Of a stretch of 64,000 bases of DNA, positions 25,040 through 38,731 are shown piece after piece. Made by a program: the position numbers and the translations under genes. How positions within the stretch are numbered: position 1 is the stretch's first letter; every line of letters starts with the position of its first letter. The notes beneath the pieces are model-generated. The model ran no database searches, was not told where the DNA came from, and saw only the letters and a program-made list of their open reading frames with translations. Location: positions 1-64,000 of the forward strand of contig JAKFEW010000058.1 in assembly GCA_036675505.1 (NCBI GenBank), read 5' to 3'. Source of the stretch: JAKFEW01 sp036675505. Its GTDB lineage: Bacteria; Cyanobacteriota; Sericytochromatia; S15B-MN24; JAQBPE01.

Positions 25040-28000
25040 AGCGTGAACTCCTCGAACTCGGCGTCCTCGCCGGCAGGCGGCAGGAAGGTCCAATCGGCCG
25101 CGACGTCGGCCGCCGCAGCGCCGCCCAGCAGCGCCAGCGCCAGCACGTGGCGCGGGCCGAGCGCGAGGTCCGGCGCCACGCGGCCGAAGTCCATCGCGCC
25201 GACGGCGCACAGGCCGAGCCCGGCCGGCGGTGCGGCTTCGCGCAGGATCTGGGCGATCGCGCCGGCCTCGAGCAGCGCGAGGTCGCGGGCGGCCTCGCCG
25301 TAGACCGGGGCGATCGCGTCGAGGTCGCCGATGAGGTAGATGGCGAAGGCCGCGCCGTCGGCGATCGCCCGGTTCATGAAAACATGCACGTCGGGATCGA
25401 AGGCCGCGCCCGGCCGGATCGGCACGAGGCGATGGTCGTCGGGGTGGTGGTAATACGTGCCGCCCGGCAGGTCCGTCACGGCGTCGGGCCTGACCTGCAG
25501 GTGGACCTGGACGGGGTAGAGCGCGCCCGCGGAGCCGTAGCGGAGCTTCGGACGCCCGTCGACGGTCTCGGCGCGCAGGCCGGCGAGCAGCGCGCCGATC
25601 GCCGAGAGCGAGATCGGGCCGGGCCCGAAGACCCGGGCGCTGTGGCCTGTGTGCGCGGAGGCGTCGCCCGCGAGCTGGACGGGCGGCCCGGCCTGCGCCA
25701 GCGTGCGCAGCCCGGGCCTGGCGTTCTTGAAGGCCTCGCGCTCGGCGGGGTCGAGCAGGATCCGCGGCCCGGTCGGGCGCGGCGCGCCGCCGCCGTGCGC
25801 CGCATACCAGGCGGCGACCGCCTCGATGGTCCGCATCCCGAGCAGCTCGGCCATCGCGGGCCGGGCACCCAGATCCTCCTCGAGCCGGTTGGCGAGCCGC
25901 ACCAGCTCAATCGAGGCGACGCCGAGCGCGAGCAGGTCGGCGCGCGGGTCGAGGCTCGGCAGGCCGAGGGCCTCCGCGGCCATGGCGGCGAGGCGGGTGA
26001 CGAGGGCCGGGTCGGCGGCGGGGTCTGCCGCCTGGGAAGGCGTGGCGGTGGTCTCGGCGAGGGTGGTGAGCGCGCGCCGGTCGACCTTGCCGTTGGGGGT
26101 GAGGGGCAGGGCGTCGAGGGCGTGGAGGGAGGTGGGGACGAGGGCCTCGGGCAGCCGGGCGGCCAGCCACGCCAGCACCCCTTCCCCCTCCGGGTGCCCG
26201 ACGACGAACGCCACCAGGCGGCGGGCATGCCGATCCCCCACCGCCACCACCGCCGCCTCGCGCACCGCCGGGTGCCCCGCGAGCGCCGCCTCGATCTCCC
26301 CGAGCTCGATCCGCACGCCGCGGACCTTCACCTGGTCGTCCTCGCGCCCCAGGAACTCGATCACCACGCCGTCGCCGGCCGGCGCCGGCCGCCAACGGCC
26401 GCGATCGCCCGTGCGGTAGCGCCGCTCGCCGCTCTCGGCGTCGACCACGAACGCCGCGGCGGTCCGCGCCGGATCCCGCCAATACCCTTCGGCCACGCCA
26501 GCACCGCCGATGTAGAGGTCCCCCTCGGCCCACAGCGGCCGGCTCCGGCCGCGCTCATCGCGCACATGGAAAGCCTGGTTCGCCATCGGCCGGCCATACG
26601 GCACGCTCGTCCAGCCGGGCGCGGGCTCACCCGCGTCCTCGCGGATCGACCAGATCGCGGCCTCGGTCGCGCCGCCCAGCGCGACCACGCGGCAGCCGGG
26701 CGCATGCGCGCGGATGCGGCCCGGCATGTCGACCGGCACCCAGTCGCCGCTCAGCATCGCCGCGCGCAGGCCGGCCGGGAAGGCGTCCGCGCGGCCCTCG
26801 GCGTGCGCGAGCAGCATCGCCATGAGCGGGGGCGCCGAGTTCCAGACCGTCACCCGGCCCTCGGCCATGCGGGCGGCCCAGGCCGCCGGCTCGCGCGCCT
26901 CGCCGGGCGCGAGCGTCACCACCGCTGCGCCTGCGGCGAGCGGCCCGAAGACGTCCCAGACGGCGAGGTCGAAGCCGGGCGCCGAGAGGGCCAACACGCG
27001 GTCCGCGGGGCCGAGCCCGAGGTCGGCGTTCACGTCAACGATGGTGTTCGCGGCCGCGCGCTGCGCGACGACCACGCCCTTGGGCTCGCCGGTGGAGCCT
27101 GAGGTGAAGACGACATAGGCCGGCGCCGCCGGCGCGGGGCCCTGCGGCAATGGCACCTCCGCCGCGCCCGCCGCGAGCGCCAGCGGCGCGACGTCCATGA
27201 CCTCCGCGAGCAGCCCCTCATCGCCCGCCCGCACCACCGCGGCGCCGGCGCCGGCCAGCGCGAGCAGCTGGGCCCGGCGGGCGGGCGGGGCGGCCGGATC
27301 GATCGGCACCCATGGCACGCCGGCGAGCGACGCGGCGAGGACGCCCACGACGGGCTCCCAGCCGCGATCGACGAGCAGGGCCACCGGCCGGCCGGGGCCG
27401 AGGCCGGCGGCGCCCAGGCGGGCGGCCAGCGCCGACGCCTCGGCACGTAGCGTCGCGTAGTCGAGCGTGCGATCCGGCGCGATCACGGCTGGGGCGTCCG
27501 GCCGTTCGGCGGCGCGGGCCAGGAAGGCCATGTGCAGGGTCTGGGCCGGCATCGGCGCGGCGGTCGAATTGGCGGCGGCGATCGCCCGCGCGTCCGCCGC
27601 AGGCAGCGCCACGGCCACCGGCCGCTCCCAGGTCGCCTCCGGCGCCGCCAGGCCGGTGAGCACGGCGTCGTACGCCGCCGCCAGCGCGTCGAGCACGCCC
27701 GGCGCCAGGTGGCCGTCCACGGCGTCCCAGTGCCACGCGAGCCCGCCTGCCAGCTGCATGACCTGGTGGTCGAGCACCACCTGCGGCGTCTGCGTCAGGG
27801 CATGGACCAGCTCGCCGCCGAGCGGCGACGCCCCCAGGTCGCCCTGATCGAGCACCGAGGTGAACACGACGGGGAAGGCCGCCGGCTCGCCGCGCTGGCG
27901 GGCCCATTCGCGCATCACCCAGAGGCCACCGGCGTCGGCGTGATCGAGGTCTTCCCAGAGCCGGGCCTGGACCGTGCGGCAGCGCGCGCCGAAGCCGAGG

Positions 28001-31000
28001 ACCTCGGCGTGGTCCAGCGCGAGCGGCGTCAGCGTCGTGAAGTCGCCCACCACGCGCTCGACGTCCGGGTGCAACGGGAGGCGTCTGAACGTGGGCAGGT
28101 TGAGCGTGAAGGCCGGCCGCCGCGCCCAGGCCGCGAGCACCTCGCCGAAGGCCGCCAGCACGGCGGCGGTCGGCGAGACGTCATATTCGGCCGCGCGCTC
28201 GCGGAAGCGCGCCCAGGCGTCCGGCGTCAGGCCGCCCGACCGGCGCACGAAGGTGGGCCGGCCGTCCGGCGGCGTCGGCGCGAGCGGCAGCTCGGGCGCT
28301 TCCGGCAGCGCGGGCAGGCGCATGCGCCACCAGTCGCGCGCGGCGGTGACGGCGGCGGCGCCGCTCGCCTCGCGGGCCGCGTCGGCCAGGACGTAGTCGC
28401 GGAAGGCGAGGGTCGGCGCGGATCCCAGCTCCGCGCGCGGATCGCGGTACAGGGCGTCGAGCTCGCGCGCCAGGATGCCCAGGCTCGCCGCGTCGGCCAC
28501 CAGGGCGTCGAGGCCGAGGTGCAGCCGCACCACCTCGTCCGGCAGGCGGCTCGCGCGCAGCGCCAGCAGCGGCCAGCGGTCGGCCGGGCGCACCTCATGG
28601 GACCATTCCGACCGCCGATCCGCGAGCGCCTTCGCGCGGTCCGCAGGCGCCAACGGCCGGAGGTCGGCCTCCTCGAGCGGGAACGGCGGGACCGCGGGGA
28701 GCACGCGTTGGCGGCCCCGATCGTCCACCACCGCGCGCAGCATGGGGTGGCGCGCGACGAGCGCGTCAACGGCCGTGCGCAGGCGCTGGAGATCGAGGCC
28801 GGGCACGTCGAGCTCGACGTAGGCGTGCGCGGCGACGCCGCCGCCCGTGAGGCTCGCGTCGCGGCCGACCCAGTAGGCCGCTTGCACGGGCGTGAGCGGG
28901 AAGGGCTGATGGGCGGCGGCCGGATCGGGCAGGAGCGCGACCGCCGCCGCCGCGGGGGCGCTCGCGATCGCCCGCGCCATCCCGGCGACGGTGGGGTCGG
29001 CGAAGACGGCCGCGAGCGGCAGCTCGACGCCGAAGCGATCGCGGACGCGGGTGATCAGGCGCCAGGCGAGGAGCGAATGGCCGCCGAGGGCGAAGAAGCT
29101 CGCGCGCCGCCCGACGACGGGCACACCGAGGACGTCGGCCCAGAGCGCCTCGACCGCGGCTTCGCGATCGTCCACGGGCTGCTCGACGCCGGCCGGGGCC
29201 GGCGGCTCGGGAAGGGCCCGGCGGTCCACCTTGCCGGCGGAAGAGAGCGGGAGGGCGGTGAGGAGGACGAGCGCGGCGGGGACCATGGCGGCGGGCAGCT
29301 GCGCGGCGAGCCACGGCAAGATCTCTTCCGCGTCCCCCGCAAGAGCGGCCGGAACCTCCGCGCCGGAGGTGGCGAGCGGGTGCAGGACGACGTAGGCCAC
29401 CAGGCGCTCGGGGTCGCCCTTCGCCGCCACCGCGCATGCCGCGACGGCCGGATGCGACGCGAGCACCCCCTCGACCTCGCCCGGCTCCACGCGCACGCCG
29501 CGCACCTGAACCTGCGCGTCCACGCGCCCCAGGAACGCCAGCGCCCCGTCCGGCAGCCGGCGCGCGCGATCGCCCGTCCGGTACCACCGCCCGTCGCCCG
29601 GCAATTCCACGAAGCGCGCCGCGGTGAGCGCCTCGTCGCGCCAGTAGCCGAGCGCGACGCCGGCACCGCCGACCCACAGCTCGCCCGGCGCCCCGGCGGG
29701 CACCGCGCGGCCGGCGGCGTCGGCCACCCGCACACGGACGCCCGCGATCGCCCGGCCGATCGCCGGGGCCCCGGCGCCGGCGGCCACTACGTTCCCGGCG
29801 GTCGCCTCGTCCCCGGCGGCCGCCACGTCCCCGGCGGTCGCGACCACCGCGGCCTCGGTCGGGCCATAGTGGTTCACCACGCGGAAAGGCAGGCCCTGTG
29901 CCGGCCTGCGGTTCAGGCGATCGCCCCCCGTCAGCAGCGCGCGCAGCCGCCCGCCCGTCGGCCATGCCAGGCCCAGCACGTGCTCCGCCAGCGCCGTCGG
30001 CAAGAAGGCCACCGCGATCGCGTTCGCCACCAGCCAGGCCGGCCAGGCGTCCGGGTCGGTCGCCGCCGGATCGGGCGCCACCACGAGCGTCGCGCCGGCC
30101 GCGAGGGCCGGCCAGATCTCCCAGACCGACGCGTCGAAGCCGGGGCTCGCCACCAGCGCCACGCGATCGCCCGCGGCCAGCCCGTAGGCGGCCAGGTGCC
30201 AGCCCACCAGGTTGGCGCGCCCGCCGGCGGAGACCACGACGCCCTTGGGTCGTCCTGTCGAGCCGGAGGTGAAGATCAAGTAGGCAGGTGCCGCCGGCGC
30301 CCAGGCGGCATCGCAGGCCGCCACCACCGAGCCCGCCGGCCCGTCGTGCCAGGCCGCGCGCAATTCAATCACGGGCCCGGCCAGCGCGACCTCGCCGGCC
30401 ACCAGCGCCACCGGCGCGCCGAGGTCGGTCGCCATCGCGGCGAGCCGCGCGGCGGGCTGAGCCGGGTCGAGCGGGGCGGCGATCGCGCCCGCGATCGCCG
30501 TCGCCAGGTGCGCGAGCACGAGCTCGGCCGAGCGCGGCGCCACGATCGCGACCGGCACGCCAGGCCCGGCGCCGGCGGCGACGAGCCGGCCCGCGAGCGC
30601 GCCTGCCCGGGCGAGCAGGTCGCCGTAGGTCCAGGTCGTATCGCCGTCCACCACCGCCGGCGCGTCGGCCGGCGCCGCCCGCACGCCCGCCAGCAGGTCG
30701 ATCGCGGGTGGCGCGGGCGCCGCGTCCTCGGCCTCGGCCGGCCCCAGCGCGAGGGCACCGAGGGGCGTGTCGGGCGCGTTCGCTCCCGCCGCGAGGACGT
30801 GCGTGAATTGGTCCATCAGCGCCCGCACGGTCGCGGGCTCCCAGAGCGCCGCGTCGTACTCGGCGATCAGGCGCACGCCGGCGTCGGTCTCGTGCAGGCC
30901 GAAGGCGAGATCGAACCGCGCGGTGCCCGGGTCCACCTCGACCGGCTCGGCGACCAGCCCGGCCACGACCGGCGCCCGCAGGGGCGCATGCCAGGCGAAG

Positions 31001-34000
31001 GCCACCTGGAACAGCGGCGACGACGCGAGGTCGCGCACCGGCGCGAGCGCCTCGACCAGCCGCTCGAAGGGCACGTCCTGGTTGGCCATCGCGTCGAGCA
31101 GGGTCCGTCGCACGCGTGCGGCCAGCTCGCCGAACGTCGGGTCGCCGGCGAGGTCGCCGCGCACCACCAGCATGTTGAGGAAGCACCCGATCAGCGGCTC
31201 GAGGCCGGGGTGGTGGCGGCCGGAGATCGGCGTGCCGACACAGAGGTCGTCCTGCCCGCTCCAGCGCCCGAGCACCGTCAAGAAGGCCGTGAGCGCGACC
31301 ATGAAGCGCGTGGCGCCGGTGGTCCGCCCGAAGGTGTCGGCCGCCGCGACCGCAGCCGGCGGCAGCCAGGCGGCGAGGGTCGCCCCGCGGCCGGTCCGGG
31401 CGGCCGGGCGCGGATGATCGGTCGGCAACGCGAGGCGGGCCGGCGCGCCGGCCAGCCGCTCGCGCCAATAGGCGAGCTGCGCGTCGAGCGCGGGCGCCTC
31501 CCGCGTGGCCTGCTGCCAGATCGCGTAATCGGCGTACTGCAGCGGCAGTGCCGGCAGCGCGGTCGGATCGCCCACGGGGTAAAGCGCCGCGAGCTCGTGC
31601 ATCAACACGGCGAGCGACCAGCCGTCGCCGATCGCGTGGTGGAGCGTGACGCCGAGCAGGTGCTCCTCGGGCGTAAGGCGGATCAAGCTGGCGCGGAACA
31701 GCGGGCCCGCCGCGAGATCGAAGGGCCGGCTGGCTTCGGCGACCAGCCGGGCGCGTGCTTCAGCCTCCGCGACGTCGGCGGGCAGCGCCGCCAGGTCGAG
31801 CAGCGGCAGCGGCAGCGCCGCAGGCGGCGCGATCGCCTGCACCGGCCCGTCCGGCCCCTCGGGCAGCGACGTGCGCAGCGCCTCGTGGCGTGCCGTGATC
31901 GCGTCGAGCGTGCGGCCGAGCGCCACGCGGTCCAGCGGCCCGCGCAGCCGCATCGCGCCCGCCACCTGGTAGCCGGCCGCCCCGGGGGCCAGGCGCTCGA
32001 GGAACCACATCCGCCGCTGCGCGAACGAAGCCGGCACCACCGCGGGGCGGGGCGTCGCGGCCGTCGGCGGCGGCAAGGCCTCGCCGGCCGCCGCCAGCCG
32101 GTCCGCGATCTCGCCGGCGAGCCGGGCCAGGCTCGGCCCCTCGAGCAACAACGCCATCGGCAGCGCCACGCCGAGGTCGCGCCGCACCCGGTTGTTCAGC
32201 TCCATGCCCACGAGCGATCCGACGCCCAGCGTGGTGAGCGGGGCCTCAGGGTCGAGCTTCACCGCCGCCACGTCGAGCAGCCGGCCGAGCTCGCGCGTGA
32301 GGGCGTCGCGCAAGGCCGCGAGCCGCTCGGCACGCGGCAGCGCCCGCAACGCGGCGGCGTCGAGGCCAGGGGAGGGGACATCGAGGCCAGGGACATCGAG
32401 GCCGGGGATCCCGCCACCGGCACCCGAGCCGGGACCCGACGCGGGGACCACGCGCTCGCCGATCGGCGCGGCGCCCAACGCCCGCAGCGGCGCCGCGGGG
32501 CGCTCTTCGAGCCAGTGGCGCTCTCGGCGCCAGGGATAGGTGGGCAGGTGAACGTGTTCCCCGGCCGGCACGAGCGCGTCCCAGTCGATCACAGCCCCCA
32601 ACGCCCACAGCGCGCCGGCCGCCTCGCGCGCCGCGAGCGGCTCGGCGCGGTCCCGGCGGAGCACGCCGATCACGTCCGGCGGCGCGCCGCGCTCGGCGAG
32701 CACGTCCGCGACCGCCGGGGCGAGCGCGGGGTGGGCGGAGAGCTCGAGCACGATCGGCGCTTTTTCGGCGGCGGCGATCGCCGCGACCGCCTCGGCGAGC
32801 CGCACCGGCCGGCGCATGTTGGCCCACCAGTAGGCCGCGTCGAGCGGGCCTGCGAGCCGCCCGCCGATGACGGTCGACCACATGGGCAGCACCGGCGGCC
32901 GCGGCACCACATCCGCGAGCGCCGCGAGCAGGTCCTCGCGCAGCGGCTCCACGACGGGGCTGTGCGAGGCGACCAGCGTGCCGCGCACCAGCCGGGCGAA
33001 GCCGCCCTGCTCCTCGACCGCGGCGACCACGGCCTCGAGCGCCGCCTGCTCGCCGGCAAGCAGCGTCTGGCGGGGGCCGTTCACGGCGGCGATCCAGGCG
33101 CGGTCGGCGTGGGGGGCGATCGCCGCCAGCGCCTCGGCCTCGGACAAGGCCACGGCCGCCACGGTGCCCGCGCCGGCCATCGTCTGCATGATCCGCGCCC
33201 GCCGCGCGACCACGCGGCAGGCGTCGTCGAGCGTGAGGCCGCCGGCCGCCCAGGCCGCGGCGATCTCGCCGAGGCTGCCGCCCACCACGGCGGTCGGCGT
33301 CACGCCCCAGCTGCGCAGGAGCGCGGTGAGGCCGACCTGGAGAGCGAATTGCAGGGGCTGGGCGACGTCACCGCGCTGCCAGCGTGCGTCGCCGCCGTCC
33401 GAAGCCATCGCGTCGAGCAACGACCAGGCACCCAGCTCCCCCTCGGCGAGGAAGGGGGCGATCGCCGCATCCACCTCGGCCACGGCCGCGCGGAACGCCG
33501 GCTCGGCCAGCAGCTCGCGACCCATCCCGGCGCGCTGGGCGCCCATGCCGGGATAGAGGAACACGATCGGCCGGGCGCGGCCGGCCGCGCGGGCGAAGCC
33601 CGTGGGATCCGCGTCCGCCACGTCCGCGAGGCGCGCGAGCAGGCCATCGCGGTCGGCGGCGGCGATCGCGCGGCGGATCGGCAGGTGGGCACGGCGGCGC
33701 AGGGCCGTGTGGCAGACGTCGGCGGGGACGAGGGCAGGGTCGGCCGCGAGGGCGGCGTGCAGGCGGCGGGCGAGGGCGGCCAGGGCCGCGGGGTCGCGGG
33801 CGGAGAGGGGCAGCACCAGCACCCTTTCCCTCTCCGGGTGGGTTCGTGGGGGGGCTGGAAATGGGGAGAGGTCCCCGCAGGGGGGTGAGGGGGCTCTCGG
33901 CGCCTGGAAAGCCTCCCCACACCCACTCCGTGGGAGCTCCCCTCCTTTCCAGCCGCCCCACGAACCCACCCCGGGAGCAAAAGGGTGCTCCAGGATCACA

Positions 34001-35325
34001 TGGCAATTCGTCCCCGCGAACCCGAACGCGCTGACGCCCGCCACCCGCGGCCCCGCGGGCCAGGGCCCGGCCTCCTGCTGCAAGGCCAGCCCCAGCGCCT
34101 CGAACGCGATCCGCCCGCTCGGCGGGTCCCCATGCAACGTCGCCGGAATCACCCCGTGCCGCAGCGCCAGCGCCGCCTTGATCAGCCCCGCCACGCCGGC
34201 GGCCGCCTCCAGGTGGCCCAGGTTGCTCTTCACGGCGCCCAGCCGCAGCGCCCGGTCGGCCGGACGGCCCGTGCCCAACACGGCCCCCAGCGCGGCCGCC
34301 TCGATCGGGTCGCCGAGCGGCGTGCCCGTGCCATGCGCCTCCACGTACGCCAAGTCGCCGGTCGCCACGCCCGCGTCGCGGCAGGCCGCCGCGAGCAGCG
34401 CCCGCTGGCCAGCCGGGTTCGGCGCGGTGATGCCGTTGGTCCGGCCGTCCTGGTTGATCGCGCCGCCGCGCACCACCGCGTAGACGTCGTCGCCGTCGGC
34501 GCGGGCCTGCGCCAGCGGTTTCAAAACCACGATGCCCACGCCCTCGCCGCGCACCATGCCGTCCGCCCCTTCGCCGAACGCGGCGCAGCGGCCGGCCGGC
34601 GAGGTGGCCAGGGCCTGGGCGAAGCCGATGTGCAGCGCCGGCGAGAGGATCACGTTGACGCCGCCCGCGAGCGCGAGCGTGCACTCGCCGGACCAGATCG
34701 CCCGGCAGGCCGTGAGCACCGCCACCAGCGACGCCGAGCACGCCGTGTCGAGCACCAGGCTCGGCCCGCGCAGGTCGAGGTGGTAGGAGATGCGGTTGGC
34801 GATCGCGCAGGCCGCCGCGCCCGCGTTCGTGTGCATATCGACAGCGTCCGGGTCGCGCAGCGCCCGCTGGGCGTAGTCCGCGCTCGCGACGCCCATGAAG
34901 ACCCCGGCCGCGCTGCCCGAGAGCGCATCCAGCGCCACGCCCGCATCCTCCAGCGCCTCGACGGCCACCTCGAGCGCGAGCCGCTGCTGCGGGTCCATCG
35001 CCGCCGCCTCGCCGGGCGAGATGCCGAAGTAGCGCGCGTCGAACAGGTCGACGCGGTCCAGGAAGCCGCCCCGTGGGCTGTTCGTCCGCCCCGGCATCGC
35101 CGGCCGCGGGTCGTACAGCGCGCCCTGATCCCAGCGATCCGCCGGCACCTCGCCGACCGCGTCGCGGCCCTCGACGAGCAGCTGCCAGAACGCCGCGGGG
35201 CCGTCCGCGCCCGGGAAGCGGCAGCCGATCCCGACGATCGCGATCGGCTCCCGGCCATACACCTCGGACTCCCGCCCGGTCACGGCCGGATCCAGTCCCG
35301 CCTCGGCAGGCTCGCGCGCGCTCAC
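25036..35325 (-). CDS. Hybrid PKS-NRPS: KS-AT-ACP-C-A(Leu-like)-PCP-Cy-A(Cys)-PCP-Ox
   Basis: 3429 residues, GTG start coupled (GTGA) to the monooxygenase gene. Order: KS (25-448, DTACSASL, HGTGT, NLGHLEAAAG), repeat-encoded insert (449-505), AT (585-908, GGSLGE), ACP (995-1078, LGVGSL), C (1095-1520, HHAIGDG), A (1540-2030), PCP (LGGHSLL), Cy (2143-2560, D-x4-D-x2-S as DALVADAAS), A (2595-3090), PCP (LGVASIEL), Ox (3190-3415, YGSAGALYPVQ, nitroreductase-like thiazoline oxidase). Codes read by eye: first A DAWFLGHVVK (Leu code with one change), second A DLWNMSLIWK (close to Cys). AT motif VASH leans to methylmalonyl-CoA. It would extend a fatty acyl starter once, add Leu, then form a thiazole from Cys. 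Confidence 0.94.
29789..29842 (-). repeat. 3 x 18-bp tandem repeat inside the Leu-type adenylation domain
   Basis: Three units of ACGTCCCCGGCGGTCGCC type encode six-residue repeats (ATAGDV-like) directly after the YGPTE core motif. They enlarge a surface loop in frame. Confidence 0.8.
32358..32412 (-). repeat. 15-bp tandem repeat in the AT-ACP linker
   Basis: GAGGCCAGGGACATC-like units encode GLDVPGLDVPSPGLD between the AT and the ACP of the first megasynthase, a flexible spacer. Confidence 0.7.
33819..33988. repeat. Full palindromic repeat inserted in frame between KS and AT
   Basis: 170 bp with long terminal inverted repeats: GCACCCTTT-CCTCTCCGGGTGGG on the left and CCCACCCCGGGAG-AAAGGGTGC on the right, each followed inward by the core TTCGTGGGG-GGCTGGAAA. 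It contributes about 57 residues, including GSWGGWKGG and PAPPRTHPERE, to the KS-AT linker with no stop codon. Confidence 0.85.
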
Positions 35326-36560
35326 GGCGTGACCCCCCAGGTGCGGGCCAGGCGGTCGATGCGGCCCAGGCTCGCGAGCACCTCATCGAGCCCGAGGCCC
35401 CAATCGACCAGGCAGCCGATTTCGTCGACGCCCGCGGCATGCAACCGCGCCGCCATCGCGCGGCCGTCGGCCTCGTCGCCCAGCAGCGCCGAGCCCGCCC
35501 ACCAGCGCTCGAAGGCGTGATCCAGCAGGGCCTCGCGGTCCGCAGCCGGCAGGGCGGAAAGGTCGAGCGTCGCGCCGAGCGCGGCCGCCAAGGGCCCGAG
35601 CAGCTCGAGCGAGCCGCCCAGGTATTGCAGGAATGGCGCGCGCACATAGGCCTTGGTCGCCTCGCGTTCAGGCCCGAGGTAGGCGTGCACCATGGCGGTG
35701 ACCCGGCCGGGCCCCGCGTGGCCGGCCGCCGCGCGCGCGGCCCGGTAGCGCGCGATCTTCGCGCCGAGCTCGTCGACCGACTGGCCGAGCAAGCAGGTCA
35801 GCACGTTCACGCCTTCCGCGCCCGCGGCCTCGAAGGTGGCCGGGTTGCCCATGGCCGTCAGCCAGGTCGGCAGCTCGGCAGTGAGCGGCCGCGGTCGGGT
35901 GCGCACGGCGATCTCGGCCCCCGCACCGTTGCGCCGCCGCAGGGCGTCGCCGCGCCACAGCGCGCGCACCTCGGCCATGCCCGCGAGCGCGGCCTCGCGC
36001 CGGTCGGCGTACCGGTCCGGGGCGAAGACGAAGTCGTCGGCGTGCCAGCCCGCGGCGAAGGCCAGGCCCACGCGGCCGCCGGCGAGCCGGTCGACCATCG
36101 CCCACTCCTCGGCGACCCGCAGCGAATCGTGCAGCGCCGGCACCACCGAGCCCGCGCGCAGGGCCACACGGGTGGTGCGCGTGGCGATCGCCGCCGCCGC
36201 GACCGCCGGGTTCGGGAAGAGCCCGCCGAGCGCGTGGAAGTGCCGCTCCGGCAGCCAGACGGCCTCGAAGGCGTGCCTGTCCGCGAACTCGGCCGCGGCC
36301 AGCATGAACGCGTAGCCGCCGTCCGCGGCCTCCTCGTCGGCGGAGAAGAAGAACACGCTGAACGTCGGGCCGGTCGCGGCCGCGGCCGGCGCCTGGCGTC
36401 CGATCAGCGCCACCAGCTCGTCCTTGTGAGCGGCGAGCGCCGCGCGCAACGTCTCGTCGAGGGCCCCGCGCGGGGCGCTCAACCGCAACGCGCCGTCCTC
36501 CAGCGCCACGCGCGCGCCGCGCAGCGCGAGCTGGGCCAACAGCGCCTCGGCCCCGGTCAT
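35322..36560 (-). CDS. Luciferase-like FMN monooxygenase of natural-product clusters (MupA type) with docking domain
   Basis: 412 residues from the ATG at 36560 (GGAGG-AGGGG upstream). Residues 1-58 form a TubC-like docking domain (LLAQLALRGARVAL, KGALDETL-like helix), the rest a TIM-barrel luciferase-like monooxygenase: FSVFFFSADEE, AVWLPERHFHALGGLFPNP, WHADDFVFAPDRY and LPTWLTAMGNPATF are typical of the secondary-metabolite LLM subfamily that hydroxylates carrier-bound acyl chains. It sits between the discrete ACP and the first PKS module, so the fatty acyl-ACP is the most likely substrate. It needs reduced FMN; no partner reductase is nearby. It overlaps the next gene by four bases. Confidence 0.88.
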   Translation of the reverse strand: MTGAEALLAQLALRGARVALEDGALRLSAPRGALDETLRAALAAHKDELVALIGRQAPAAAATGPTFSVFFFSADEEAADGGYAFMLAAAEFADRHAFEAVWLPERHFHALGGLFPNPAVAAAAIATRTTRVALRAGSVVPALHDSLRVAEEWAMVDRLAGGRVGLAFAAGWHADDFVFAPDRYADRREAALAGMAEVRALWRGDALRRRNGAGAEIAVRTRPRPLTAELPTWLTAMGNPATFEAAGAEGVNVLTCLLGQSVDELGAKIARYRAARAAAGHAGPGRVTAMVHAYLGPEREATKAYVRAPFLQYLGGSLELLGPLAAALGATLDLSALPAADREALLDHAFERWWAGSALLGDEADGRAMAARLHAAGVDEIGCLVDWGLGLDEVLASLGRIDRLARTWGVTP

Positions 36561-36579
36561 GCCCCTGCCTCCGCTGCCG

Positions 36580-36815
36580 TCACGCGCCGGCCCCCGCGAG
36601 GTGGTCGGCGAGCCGCCGCGGGGTCGGGAACTCCCAGAGCAGCGTCGGGTCGAGCCGCCGCCCCAGCAGCTCCTCGAGCTCGCCGGAGATCGCGACGGCC
36701 TCGAGCGAGCCGAGGCCGAGCTCCGCGAACGGCGCTTCCGCATCCACCGCCTGCACGGCCAGGCTCATTTCGGCCGCGACGCGGGCCACCAGCCAATCCT
36801 CGAGCTCGGCGGCGG

Positions 36816-36819
<4 letters not shown>
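36580..36819 (-). CDS. Discrete acyl carrier protein
   Basis: 79 residues. The phosphopantetheine site is Ser in FAELGLGSLEAVAISGELE (LGLGSL replacing the more common LGxDSL), followed by a typical helix III ending FPTPRRLADHL. GTG start overlaps the FAAL stop (GTGA). It should receive the fatty acyl-AMP product of the adjacent FAAL and present the chain to the monooxygenase and to the first KS. Confidence 0.93.
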
Positions 36820-38528
<1,709 letters not shown>

Positions 38529-38548
38529 GGGCGAGGCACAACGGGGCG

Positions 38549-38567
38549 AGCCCGGCGGTTATACCCG
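38549..38567 (-). promoter_or_regulatory. Candidate promoter/operator of the megasynthase operon
   Basis: GGCGG and CCGCC arms flank TTATAC; read on the minus strand the centre is TATAAC, a fair -10 about 25-30 bp before the FAAL start. No -35 is visible, so an activator or alternative sigma factor may be needed. Confidence 0.3.
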
Positions 38568-38731
38568 CCTACCGAGCCTCCTCCTCGATCGGCGTCCACG
38601 AAACCGAAATCCACCAAGGGTGCCTTATCCAAGACCTCGCCCTGGGTTAACCGAATCATGAACCGCCTGCCCGATAACTCCCCAGGCCGGTCCAGACCGG
38701 AGGCGAGAGTAGAGTTGAGGAGTCGACGACC

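Noticed and set aside
27532..33888. A 2118-codon open frame on the plus strand inside the first megasynthase
   Set aside because: Its translation is Arg/His/Gly/Ala-rich without domains; long antisense frames are usual in 70% GC genes. The minus strand has complete KS/AT/C/A motifs.
36557..36796. Alternative frame over the ACP gene
   Set aside because: Arg/Gly-rich shadow; the ACP frame has the phosphopantetheine motif and coupled start.
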